In this document: piece by piece, positions 23,114 through 33,253 of the stretch
Layout of the letters: each line of letters starts with the position of its first letter
Numbering within the stretch: the first letter of the stretch is position 1
Source of the DNA: Buddleja alternifolia
Taxonomy: Eukaryota > Streptophyta > Magnoliopsida > Lamiales > Scrophulariaceae
Assembly (NCBI GenBank): GCA_019426215.1
Contig: CM033400.1
Span: forward strand, 14,926,568 to 14,990,567
DNA length: 64,000 nt
Direction: 5' to 3'
Program-made: the position numbers and the translations under genes
The notes under the pieces: model-generated
What the model saw: only the letters and a program-made list of their open reading frames with translations
The model's database searches: none
Told to the model about the DNA's origin: nothing

Positions 23114-24751
23114 ATGGATGAATTGAAGCCAAGCCCTCCGAATTCCAGCCCTCTAACGCCCATCGGTTTCTTGGAGAGAGCAGCCACCGTCTATGCCGAT
23201 TCCACTTCAATCATTTATAACTCCACCACCTACACATGGTCCCAAACCTATCGGAGATGCTTGAAATTGGCGTCTTCCATTTCGTCTTTAGGTATTCAGA
23301 GGGGCGACGTCGTTTCTGTGGTGGCGCCCAACGTCCCCGCCATGTACGAGCTCCATTTCTCGATCCCCATGGCCGGCGCCGTCCTCAACGCCATCAACCT
23401 CCGCCTCGATTCCCGCACTATCTCCGTCGTCCTCCGCCATGCTCAATCCAAGCTTGTTTTTGTCGATTACCAGTCTGAATCTTTAGTTCTTGAAGCTTTG
23501 TCTTTGTTCCCCCCAAATTCCCCCCGCCCTTTGCTTGTGATTATTGCAGAGGGTGATGAATCCGAATTCCATTTTGACGGCAACTACGAGGAGATGGTTT
23601 CGAATGGTGATTCCGATTTCAATTGGGTTCGCCCAAATACTGAATTTGATCCCCTAACTTTGAATTACACTTCTGGAACGACGTCGTCGCCTAAAGGAGT
23701 GGTCCACAGCCACCGTGGGTCGTTCATCGTCGCGATGGATTCGCTGATCGAATGGTCAGTGCCGAAAGAACCCGTTTACTTGTGGACTCTCCCCATGTTT
23801 CACGCCAACGGGTGGAGCTACACCTGGGGCATGGCGGCTGCCGGAGGAACCAACGTTTGCCTCCGCAAATTCGACGCCGCCGCTATTTATGCCGCTATAC
23901 GCAAGTACGACGTGACCCACATGTGCGGCGCGCCGGTGGTGCTCAACCTGCTCACAAATGTTCCGGACGGGAAGCCTCTGGTAAAGCCCGTCTTCATTTT
24001 GACAGCCGGCGCGCCGCCGCCCGCGGCGGTTCTGTTCCGAACAGAGTCACTCGGATTCGTGGTGAGTCACGGGTACGGTCTGACCGAGACGGGAGGGCTG
24101 GTGATTAGCTGCACGTGGAAGAAGAAATGGAATAAATTGGTGGCGACAGAGAGGGCTAGGCTGAAAGCGAGACAGGGAGTGCGAACTCCGGGAATGGCGG
24201 AAGTTGATGTGATTGAGCCTGAATCAGGGAAGAGCGTAAAGAGAGATGGGAAAACTCTGGGTGAGATTGTTCTGAGAGGTGGGTGCGTGATGCTTGGATA
24301 CCTTAAAGACCCCGAAGGAACCTCGAAAGCCATGAAGAATGGGTGGTTCTACACGGGCGATGTGGGTGTGATGCATCCGGATGGGTACTTGGAAATTAAA
24401 GACAGATCGAAGGACGTGATCATCAGCGGAGGCGAGAATCTGAGCAGCGTGGAGGTGGAGTCGGTTCTGTACACGCACCCGGCAGTGAACGAGGCGGCGG
24501 TGGTGGCGCGGCCGGATGCGTTCTGGGGTGAAACGCCGTGTGCTTTTGTGAGCTTGAAAGATGAAGAGGGGGTAAAGGAGAAGGTGACGGAGAAGGATTT
24601 GATGTCGTTTTGCAGGTCGAAACTGCCGAAATATATGGTGCCGAAGACGGTGGTGTTTATGGAAGAGCTGCCCAAAACATCTACCGGAAAAATACAGAAG
24701 TTTGTACTCAGAGAGAGGGCTAAGAATATGGGGTCGTCGTCTAAGCTGTAG
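23114..24751 (+). CDS. Peroxisomal acyl-activating enzyme (AMP-binding acyl-CoA ligase)
   Basis: This single uninterrupted exon encodes 545 residues. The start is the ATG at 23114. Motifs in order are the ATP/AMP-binding loop YTSGTTSSPKG (about 185-195), YGLTETGG (321-328), GWFYTGD (410-416), the hinge region DRSKDVIISGGEN (430-442) and PKTSTGKIQK near the C-terminus with the catalytic Lys (about 526). The last residues are SKL, a type-1 peroxisomal targeting signal. The family makes an acyl-AMP from a carboxylic acid and ATP, then the CoA thioester. Closest plant relatives by memory are the small acyl-activating enzymes of the AAE/benzoyl- or cinnamoyl-CoA ligase type. Substrate (short-chain, aromatic or other) cannot be told from sequence. 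It has a TATA box and poly(A) signal, is GC-richer than its surroundings and looks functional. It is the only clear host gene here. Confidence 0.93.
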   Translation: MDELKPSPPNSSPLTPIGFLERAATVYADSTSIIYNSTTYTWSQTYRRCLKLASSISSLGIQRGDVVSVVAPNVPAMYELHFSIPMAGAVLNAINLRLDSRTISVVLRHAQSKLVFVDYQSESLVLEALSLFPPNSPRPLLVIIAEGDESEFHFDGNYEEMVSNGDSDFNWVRPNTEFDPLTLNYTSGTTSSPKGVVHSHRGSFIVAMDSLIEWSVPKEPVYLWTLPMFHANGWSYTWGMAAAGGTNVCLRKFDAAAIYAAIRKYDVTHMCGAPVVLNLLTNVPDGKPLVKPVFILTAGAPPPAAVLFRTESLGFVVSHGYGLTETGGLVISCTWKKKWNKLVATERARLKARQGVRTPGMAEVDVIEPESGKSVKRDGKTLGEIVLRGGCVMLGYLKDPEGTSKAMKNGWFYTGDVGVMHPDGYLEIKDRSKDVIISGGENLSSVEVESVLYTHPAVNEAAVVARPDAFWGETPCAFVSLKDEEGVKEKVTEKDLMSFCRSKLPKYMVPKTVVFMEELPKTSTGKIQKFVLRERAKNMGSSSKL

Positions 24752-24785
24752 TGAGAGAGTCTGTTTTACTCGGTCAAGTTGTTGA

Positions 24786-24791
24786 AATAAA
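24786..24791 (+). terminator. Poly(A) signal of the acyl-activating enzyme gene
   Basis: AATAAA begins 35 bases after the stop codon, followed by an AATAATAAT run. Confidence 0.6.
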
Positions 24792-25363
24792 ATAATAATA
24801 ATTGTCATTCAGACGACCGGATGGGACGGGTTTTTGCAATATTCGGCGAGAATTGACCATATTGGATGTTATATTGTAAATCATATTGCAATCTTATTTC
24901 GCTTATTAAGGTCCGATATAGTTGATAAATAGTTAAATTTTTTAAGCATTTATTTAGAGTTTAATTCCTGGCGATGTATATAAAAAAGGCTTTATTAGAA
25001 GAGATAAAACCCGCTTCGGTGATTTCTACATCTCGAAAAAAAATAATCTCCGGTGTTCGGTTGAAAAAAACCTTGATATATACAAAAGAAAAATAATTTA
25101 TTTTACTTTACGCATGAATATTGTGTGTATAAAATTTTTATTTGAATATAAATTTATCATGAATTATATACACTTATTATGTAAGCATATTATACAATAC
25201 AAAATGTAATATTATTTTGAAATGGAAAATGTGAGAATTACGTATTATATTTATTTAAGTATAAATAGGATGCACTAAATTGCTACTTTAATGCAGATAT
25301 ACATGTCGTTTAATGGTACTGGTAAATAATACTAGACGTCCTGATTTGCATGTGAAGCACATG
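24792..25363. other. Intergenic, A/T-rich
   Basis: No ORF, repeat boundary or RNA gene is visible. It is ordinary plant intergenic sequence with an A-rich stretch (about 25035-25045). The last six bases, CACATG, recur at 25934-25939. Confidence 0.5.
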
Positions 25364-25931
25364 TTCACAAATCAACCGAATTGATTGAGAATCGAAATTT
25401 TGATTCAGACCAAAAATTGAACCGAAATTTTCGGTTCAGTTTTCAGTCCGGATAGAAATTTTGGTTCGATTTTCGATTTTGAGTTTCGATTCGGTCGGTT
25501 AACCGAAAAATTGAATTTTTTTTATTTTTTATATAGTATAATATAGACCAAAAACCATACGAAAAAATGTGTTTCCTAATGACAATTTATAAGAAAATAA
25601 AAAAATTAATTAAAATTAGTCATAATTAAATTTTAATTATTTATTTATTTATTTATACCGAAAAATCAAACCGAACTGGTTCACTTTTTAATTTCATTAT
25701 GTGAATTTTAGTTGGTCGTGCTAAACATAATTATAAATATATAAATGTATGCATTCCAAAAAAAAAGTGAACAATAATAGCCAAAAAACAGCAGCTAGTA
25801 AGATTTTTGAAAAAACTATACAAAAAAATAATAATTCGGTTTTAACAGAACCGGTCGATTTTTTAACCGAACCGAACCGACCCTATTCGGTTCAATTCGG
25901 TTCGGTTAAAAAACCGACCGATGAACACCCC
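25364..25931. mobile_element. CGGTT-rich non-autonomous DNA transposon (MITE), hAT-like candidate
   Basis: The two ends are packed with complementary AACCGAA and TTCGGTT words (about 25376-25520 and 25845-25915), with an A/T-rich centre. The right end reads CGATGAACACCCC, typical of dicot elements that end in GGGGTGTTCA when read inward. CACATG flanks both sides (25358-25363, 25934-25939) within an imperfect 8-bp duplication. The left inverted repeat is degraded, so the superfamily is uncertain. Confidence 0.5.
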
Positions 25932-26430
25932 TACACATGACATATATTTTGTACTATATTTTATATTGCAAACACCTCTTTAAATTATAAATTGTTTCAA
26001 AAATATTCTTAGCTTTACTATTCAAACCGTTAATATGTTGAGAATTGGATGTGCAAATATACTAAACTTATTTTTTGCTCTTAACATAGAAAGTGGTCTT
26101 AAGTAATGGAGTAATAGGTTTATGATTTAATATTGGAATATTAAATTAGAAGAAGATTAGTTAATTAATTAATTGCCTGAGTAATTAAATATAAAAGATC
26201 TTAAACATATGGAAGAATCTAATTAATTAATTAGAGGACCTAATTATTTATGCAATGAGAGTCAGAGAAGGAAAGGAAGGTTGGCAGGGTTTGGAAGCCC
26301 TAGAAGTACACTCCTAATGAAGATATATATACATGCACGGTGCAACGTGCCCGACCAATTCAAGTTTTTATCATGATTGTGTATTGTTGTATAATGTAAT
26401 TACTTCTAATCGTTTGAACAAATATGGTAA
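25932..26430. other. Intergenic, A/T-rich host sequence
   Basis: No gene is visible. It includes TTAATTAATTAA runs (26160-26240). The last five bases, GGTAA, are the target duplication of Copia-2. Host sequence resumes at 32685. Confidence 0.5.
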
Positions 26431-27134
26431 TGTTGTTTCAAAACTTTACAAACGTATCAAATTGATAATAATAAAGAAAGATTATATCGAGGCGAGAGAG
26501 AACTCTCTATCCTTAACACTAAATTGCCCCGCCTTGGTGGTACGAGTTCTTGCAACAAGTGTCCCAAGATACAACGATATTCTTTTTCTGAAGATTAAAC
26601 CACTTCAATTTCAGAAAACTACGAACTTAATTTACTGTTGAAATCTCAAGAAAAAGATGAAGATGATTTTATAAAACTCAAGAACACTTAGAGAGAATAT
26701 GTTGTGTTTTGAGTTGGTGTGTTTCAAAATGGTTGGAATGGTTGCTATTTATAGGCAAAATCCATTTCCATAAGAATCAATCCACACCATCCATTTCTAA
26801 GATCAAATCTTAGCCATCCAAGATGCTCCACCACCTTGAAGTGCTTATATGTCATTCATGATGTATTCATGACATATTTTCCATTAAAATGTGTTGTGTC
26901 ATTCATGATATATGCATGACATATTAAATAAAATTATATCAAAATATGGGATACACAATTCAAACCCTTCAATTTAGCACTTAATTTCTCATTCGTTCCG
27001 ATTAGAGAAATTCGAAATGCTAAACTCATCTACTCGGAACGTAGATTAAGATTATCCAATAATCTTAAGTATCCCGGATACTAACGGCGTTCGAATTTCG
27101 TACTCAACCACAATTTGTACCATTTTATCCAACA
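26431..27134 (-). repeat. 3' LTR of Copia-2
   Basis: Read on the minus strand it runs from TGTTGGATAAAATGG to GAAACAACA. TATA region at 26745-26755 (CTATAAATAG in sense). An imperfect internal duplication of an ATTCATGA-GACATATT segment lies at about 26850-26925. The short plus-strand frame 26333-26641 overlapping it is not a gene. Confidence 0.95.
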
Positions 27135-27699
27135 ATCCCCCACACGAATGAAATTAATGCAATGCATGCTCTTGAGATTTCGATTGAAAGTTTATCACAT
27201 CAAAAGAGGTAGCTTTTGGCCTTGAACCTTTCTTAGTGAAATATCATCGGATTTACTAGGCTCTCCAATGAACGTGATGTCTTGAATTGGTCAGTCGTTC
27301 GTGTAAATCTAAACAACAATATTCACATAATAAACTTTCAGCAGTTTTTCAGTTCTCACGGTTGGGTCTATTTTGGCCGTGGCACCCCCTCTTGGTTTCA
27401 GAAGTGTTTACATTTTACTCAATGTTGAGGCGGCCTACACCTCACACTTACATAGGTGACTTCCTAATTAAGAGTATCCTGCCATACTCCACTTCATTTA
27501 GACAGTATAGGAATCATTAAAAGCCCGGCTTAACCTTTTGCTACAACTTGCAGGTTGCACTTCTTTATCCTAGGCAATGGGTTTAGAGTTTATTAATTAA
27601 CTCTTAAGTGCCTCACTGAATGTTCACAACTTAGTTTTCCCATTGAACCATGATCTTGGGATCCCAGTCAACATGGTTGGGTTTCCGCTGTGTCTATTC
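27135..27699 (-). other. Copia-2 3' untranslated region and polypurine tract
   Basis: 565 bp from the pol stop to the LTR. The tract GTGTGGGGGAT (27135-27145 in plus coordinates) abuts the LTR. No ORF on either strand fits a known domain. Confidence 0.8.
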
Positions 27700-27853
27700 T
27701 TAAATTGTAGACTTTAATCTCATTCCTCTTGATAGGCAGTATATTTGATCTCTAGGCAATCCTTTCGTCAAAGGATCTGCAATATTCTCCTTTGATTTCA
27801 CATAATCAATGGAAATAATCCCGTTAGAGATCAACTGCTTAATGGTATTATGC

Positions 27854-27889
<36 letters not shown>

Positions 27890-30800
27890 CTACTCTGAGC
27901 CCTCCCAATTGCCGACATACAGTCGCAATGAATCAAAATCGGAGGCACAGGTTTTTCCCAACAGGGAACATCTTCTAAGAAATTTCTTAGCCACTCAGCT
28001 TCTTCACCAGCTTTATCTAAAGCTATGAATTCTGATTCCATCGTGGAACGGGCTATGCAAGTTTGCTTAGAAGATTTCCACGACACTGCTCCTCCACCAA
28101 CGGTAAATACATATCCACTTGTGGACTTAGAGTCGTTCGTGTCTGATATCCAATTAGCATCGCTGTATCCCTCTATTACAGCTGGATATCTTGAGTAGTG
28201 TAATCCATATTCTTTAGTATACTTTAAACACTTAAGAACTCTAGTTAAAGCATTCCAATGCTCTTCACTTGGATTACTTGTGAACCTACTCAACTTGCTC
28301 ATAGAATAAGCTAGATCAGGGCGAGTACAGTTCATGATATACATCAGACTCCCAATGACCCTAGCATATTCTAACTGTGATACGGGTTCGCCATGGTTCT
28401 TGCGTAAATGAACGCTCAAGTCCACTGGCGTCTTAACTGGTGCACTATCACTCGGAAGGAACTTTTCCAAAACCGTCTCAACGTAATGAGATTGTGATAA
28501 GACTAGTCCTTCAGAAGTCCTCAGGATTTTAATCCCTAAGATGACGTCTGCAAGTCCCATATCCTTCATGTCAAAGTTCTTCTTTAACATTCCTTTAGTA
28601 TTCATGATAATTTCATGATTACTACCCATTATCAACATGTCATCTACATATAGACACACTATGACGTATGCGTTATGTGTTTGTCTAACATACACGCACT
28701 TATCACACTCATTGATCTTGAAACCATTTGATAACATTGTGCTATCAAATTTTTCATGCCACTGCTTTGGCGCTTGTTTAAGTCCGTATAGCGACTTTAC
28801 AAGTTTACACACTTTCTTCTCCTTTCCAGGAGCAACATACCCCTCGGGTTGTTCCATGTATATTTCTTCTTCTAATTCTCCGTTCAGAAACGCAGTCTTA
28901 ACATCCATTTGATGTATCTCAAGGTTATGCAGCGCAGCAATAGCGATGAATAATCTTATGGATGTTATTCTCGTTACTGGAGAATAAGTATCGAAGAAAT
29001 CAAGACCTTCTGTTTGTCGGTATCCTTTGACTACCAAACGGGCCCTATACTTATCAATAGTTCCATCAGCCTTATACTTTCTTTTCAGAATCCATTTACA
29101 GCCTAAAGGCTTACTTCCCTTTGTAAGATCAACCAACTCCCAGGTATGATTGTGCAAAATAGACTCGATTTCACTATTGATAGCCTCTTTCCAGAGTTGA
29201 GCATCTGGACTGGACATAGCTTCCTTAATCGTCCTTGGCTCCCCTTCTAATGTATAAGATACATAATCGGGACCAAATGATTTTGGAACTCTTGCCCTTT
29301 TGCTACGACGTGGTTCTTCATCCCCGGGATTAGAACTACTCGTAGACTCATCAAATGTTCTTTTGAGAGGAAATTGTTCATTTCTTTCCTTACTTGGAAA
29401 GATATCCTCGAAAAATGAAGCATTTCTAGATTCCATGATAGTACCTTCATGAATCTCAGATATTTCTGATTTATGTACCAAAAATCGATAGGCGCTACTA
29501 TTAAGTGCATAACCTATGAATATGCAATCAATAGTTTTAGGCCCTATCTTAACTTGTTTGGGTTTGGGTATTTCTACCTTAGCCAAACACCCCCACACTT
29601 TGAGGTACTTGTAAGAAGGCTTTTGACCTTTCCAAAGTTCGTACGGAGTCTCACTCCTACTTTTGTGGGGAATCTTGTTAAGGATATAATTGGCGGAGAG
29701 GATCGCCTCCCCCCACAAATTCTCAGGTAAACCTGAATTAATCAGCAACGCATTCATCATCTCCTTAAGAGTACGATTCTTGCGCTCCGCTATTCTGTTT
29801 GATTGTGGTGAATATGGGGCCGTTGTTTGATGTATAATGCCTGAATTTGCACAAAATTCATCAAACGGTGCTCTGTATTCGCCACCTCTATCACTACGGA
29901 TAGCCTTTATCCTTTTTCCAAGTTGATTTTCAACTTCCGTTTTGTAATGTGTAAACGCTCCTAGAGCTTCATCTTTACTTCTTAGTAAATACACATAACA
30001 ATACTTTGTGCAATCATCTATGAATGTAATGAAATACTTTTTCCCACCTCTAGTTTGCACAAACTTCAAATCACAGATGTCACTGTGAATAAGTTCTAGT
30101 GGTGCGGTGTTTCTTTCCACTGAAGGAAACGGTTGTTTGACTAGTTTTGCCTCAACACAAATTCCACATTTATGTTCATTTTCAACTTTAAAAGTTGGTA
30201 ATAAGTTCAAGTTGACCAATCTTTGAATAGTATTATAATTTACATGTCCTAGTCTGACATGCCACAAATTAGAATACTCAAGCAAATAAACAGAATTCTC
30301 AATACTTTTATTGCTTTCATTTTCAATTACAACAGAGCGGATTACATTCATTACATTCATCTTGAAAAGGCCCTGCTCAAGGTAACCTTTTCCAACATAA
30401 AATCCTCTCTTTGTTAAAGAAAATCTATCAGCCTCGAAGACTATCTTGAACCCATTCTTGACCAAAGCTGAACCGGATACCAAATTCTTGCGAATCTCCG
30501 GAACATGCAGAACTTCAGTCAATGTCAGTTCTTTGCCTGAAGTCATCTTCAGCACAACTTTCCCCATTCCAACCACTGGAGATGTGGCTGAGTTGCCCAT
30601 AAACAGTCTTCGTCCTTTAGTTGGGGTATAGGACGAGAAGGCAGCCCTATCTGAACAGATATGGCGAGTAGCTCCAGTATCAACAAACCACTCCCTCGGG
30701 TTGTCCACCAAGTTGGCTTCGAACATGATGGCAGTGAGATCAAGATCTGTTAGATCGATCGGCACCTGTTTGTCCGACAGGTCATCGATCATCTTGTTGA

Positions 30801-31929
30801 TACCCTGGACATCATCAACAGCTAGGTGCACTTCATTTTGCACCCGGTTCTTGCCTTTGTTCTGGTTATGGCCAGAACCTTGCCCATGAAACTTGTTTTT
30901 ATTGGGCTCTCTACAATCTCTGGCTCAATGACCAGGTTTGTCACAGTTGTGACAGCGGTCTCCCGCCCTTGACTTTCCTTTCCCGGCAGCCTTCTTTTTC
31001 TGGGAATTTCCTTGGAATTTTCTCTTCCGGTCAGAACTCTCCGGAACTTCAGCAATGTTTGCCATTGCCTGCACAAGGAGCTTCTTGTCTGATCCCCGAT
31101 TGTCTTCCTCAATTCTGAGTCGGACAACCAAGTCTTCTAGACTCATCTCCTTTCGTTTGTGCTTCAAGTAATTCTTGAAATCCTTCCAAAAAGGCGGTAA
31201 CTTCTCAATGATAGAAGCTACTTGGAAGGACTCACTCAGAGCCATGTTCTCAGCATGAATTTCATGTAATATAATTTGAAACTCTTGAACTTGGCTTGTC
31301 ACAGACTTAGAGTCTACCATTTTGAAGTCTAAGAACTTCGCGACCACGAACTTCTTTAGTCCAGCGTCCTCAGTTCTATACTTCTTGTCCAGTGCCTCCC
31401 AGAGGTCTTTGGCAGTTTTTACTTCAGAATATACGCTGTAAAGCGAATCATTCAATCCATTGAGTAGGTAATTTCTGCAAAGGAAATCACCATGTATCCA
31501 GGAATCATATGCCTTCCTCAGATCACTATCAGTTGACTAAACCGGGACATAAGGAGCATTTCCCCTTAAGTACCTTGCTTGGTTCAAAGTCGTGAGGTAA
31601 AACAACATCTTTTGTTGCCACCTCTTGAAGTCAGCCCCGCTGAACTTCTCCGGTTTTTCAGCCTGAACCGGTATAACAGGATTAGCCATTGAAACAAATA
31701 GAGGGACCGGAGCAGAGCCAGAACCGGAACCAGGGCCCAGCCCTGAACCAGAACCTAGCCCGGCACCCCCACCAGAGCCAATGCCAAAACCGGAACCAGG
31801 ACCCAGCCCTGAACCGTAACTAAAACCAGAACCTCCACCGGAGCCATTGATAATACCGAGACCATGAATAGCACCTGGTCCAAGACCGAAATCAAGAGTA
31901 GCACCATCAACATTTCCCATATTTTTCAT
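27700..31929 (-). pseudogene. Copia-2 gag-pol polyprotein with two stop codons
   Basis: One frame of 1410 codons runs from ATG at 31929. An unusual Gly/Ser/Pro-rich segment occupies about residues 16-75, then the gag domain (EKFSGADFKRWQQKMLFYL). A TAG lies at 31537-31539 and a zinc knuckle CHNCDKPGH...ARDC contains a TGA at 30925-30927. Next come protease ([12 protein letters not shown]), integrase zinc region (HVRLGH...CGIC) and core ([16 protein letters not shown]), RT ([20 protein letters not shown]) and RNase H ([21 protein letters not shown]). All catalytic residues seen are present. Both stops are one C-to-T change from sense codons (CAG, CGA). The gag-pol of a functional copy would be a single polyprotein cleaved by its protease. 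Confidence 0.93.
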
Positions 31930-31980
31930 TTGAACAAGTGATAACTTTTGAACAACAACAAGAAAATTTAGTGTTAAGTT

Positions 31981-32684
31981 TGTTGTTTCAAAACTTCACA
32001 AACGTATCAAATTGATAATAACAAAGAAATATTATATCGAGGCGAGAGAGAACTCTCTATCCTTAACACTAAATTGCCCCGCCTTGGTGGTACGAGTTCT
32101 TGCAACAAGTGTCCCAAGATACAACGATATTCTTTTTCTGAAGATTAAACCACTTCAATTTCAGAAAACTACGAACTTAATTTACTGTTGAAATCTCAAG
32201 AAAAAGATGAAGATGATTTTATAAAACTCAAGAACACTTAGAGAGAATATGTTGTGTTTTGAGTTGGTGTGTTTCAAAATGGTTGGAATGGTTGCTATTT
32301 ATAGGCAAAATCCATTTCCATAAGAATCAATCCACACCATCCATTTCTAAGATCAAATCTTAGCCATCCAATATGCTCCACCACCTTGAAGTGCTTATAT
32401 GTCATTCATGATGTATTCATGACATATTTTCCATTAAAATGTGTTGTGTCATTCATGATATATGCATGACATATTAAATAAAATTATATCAAAATATGGG
32501 ATACACAATTCAAACCCTTCAATTTAGCACTTAATTTCTCATTCGTTCCGATTAGAGAAATTCGAAATGCTAAACTCATCTACTCGGAACGTAGATTAAG
32601 ATTATCCAATAATCTTAAGTATCCCGGATACTAACGGCGTTCGAATTTCGTACTTAACCACAATTTGTACCATTTTATCCAACA
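31981..32684 (-). repeat. 5' LTR of Copia-2
   Basis: It is identical to the other LTR except at five positions. The sequence just inside it (31980 downward: AACTTAACACTAAATTTTC in sense) does not match the initiator tRNA-Met complement found beside the SIRE-B and Copia-3 LTRs, so the primer is unknown. Confidence 0.95.
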
Positions 32685-32816
32685 GGTAATGCCCAACATG
32701 GTTGAAGATAAGGTCTTTTTTTTGTAATTCTACCGTGCAACTCGCTATTAATATCTAAACAATACCTTAAACCACGTATCGGACGAACTTAATGCTTGTG
32801 AAAACCGAATATAATT
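32685..32816. other. Host sequence between Copia-2 and the LINE
   Basis: 132 bp of original target sequence. It begins with GGTAA (Copia-2 duplication) and ends with the LINE duplication at 32800-32816. No gene is visible. Confidence 0.6.
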
Positions 32817-33253
32817 TTTTTGGGTAAATAAATTGCATTAAACATAAAGAATGGTGTTACAAAAAAGTGCACAAGGTACTACCTTGCCACTACCAACTCG
32901 AACTAAAATCGAGGCTCTACTCTTGATACACGATCCAACAACATAAAATTATGCTCACATTATATCCAAAGATTAGAGGCCTGCAACGCGTGCAATGTAT
33001 TAAACAGTTAGGCGACTAAGTTACCCTTAAGTGAGCTTTCAGTCAATGACTTCCAAGCCAGTTGTTCTAGAGCATTAGGTGTTTAGACACCCCTTAGGAC
33101 TTAATAACTCGAGTAAGTTAGGCCTTAGATTAACACGAAGGTTATTATCCTTACCTCTGAGATATGTTGGGAACATAAAGCTTTATGTTGCAGTTATACA
33201 TGAATATCCAAGAGATACAACAATTTTCCCTATTACAACCATTTAGCAAAAAA

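Larger units (their letters stand above)
26431..32684 (-). mobile_element. Copia-2: young, nearly intact Ty1/copia retrotransposon
   Basis: Two 704-bp LTRs differ at only five positions, by direct comparison. They flank one long gag-pol frame on the minus strand and a clear polypurine tract. The duplication GGTAA is at 26426-26430 and 32685-32689. The only visible coding lesions are two in-frame stops. It is the youngest complete element in the window and may still be transcribed or mobilised in trans. Confidence 0.95.

Noticed and set aside
24224..24808. 194-residue minus-strand frame
   Set aside because: It is antisense shadow of the acyl-CoA ligase gene, caused by its GC-rich third positions.
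26333..26641. 102-residue plus-strand frame
   Set aside because: It is mostly the Copia-2 LTR, antisense to the element.
28637..28912. 91-residue plus-strand frame inside Copia-2
   Set aside because: It is antisense shadow of the intact reverse transcriptase frame.
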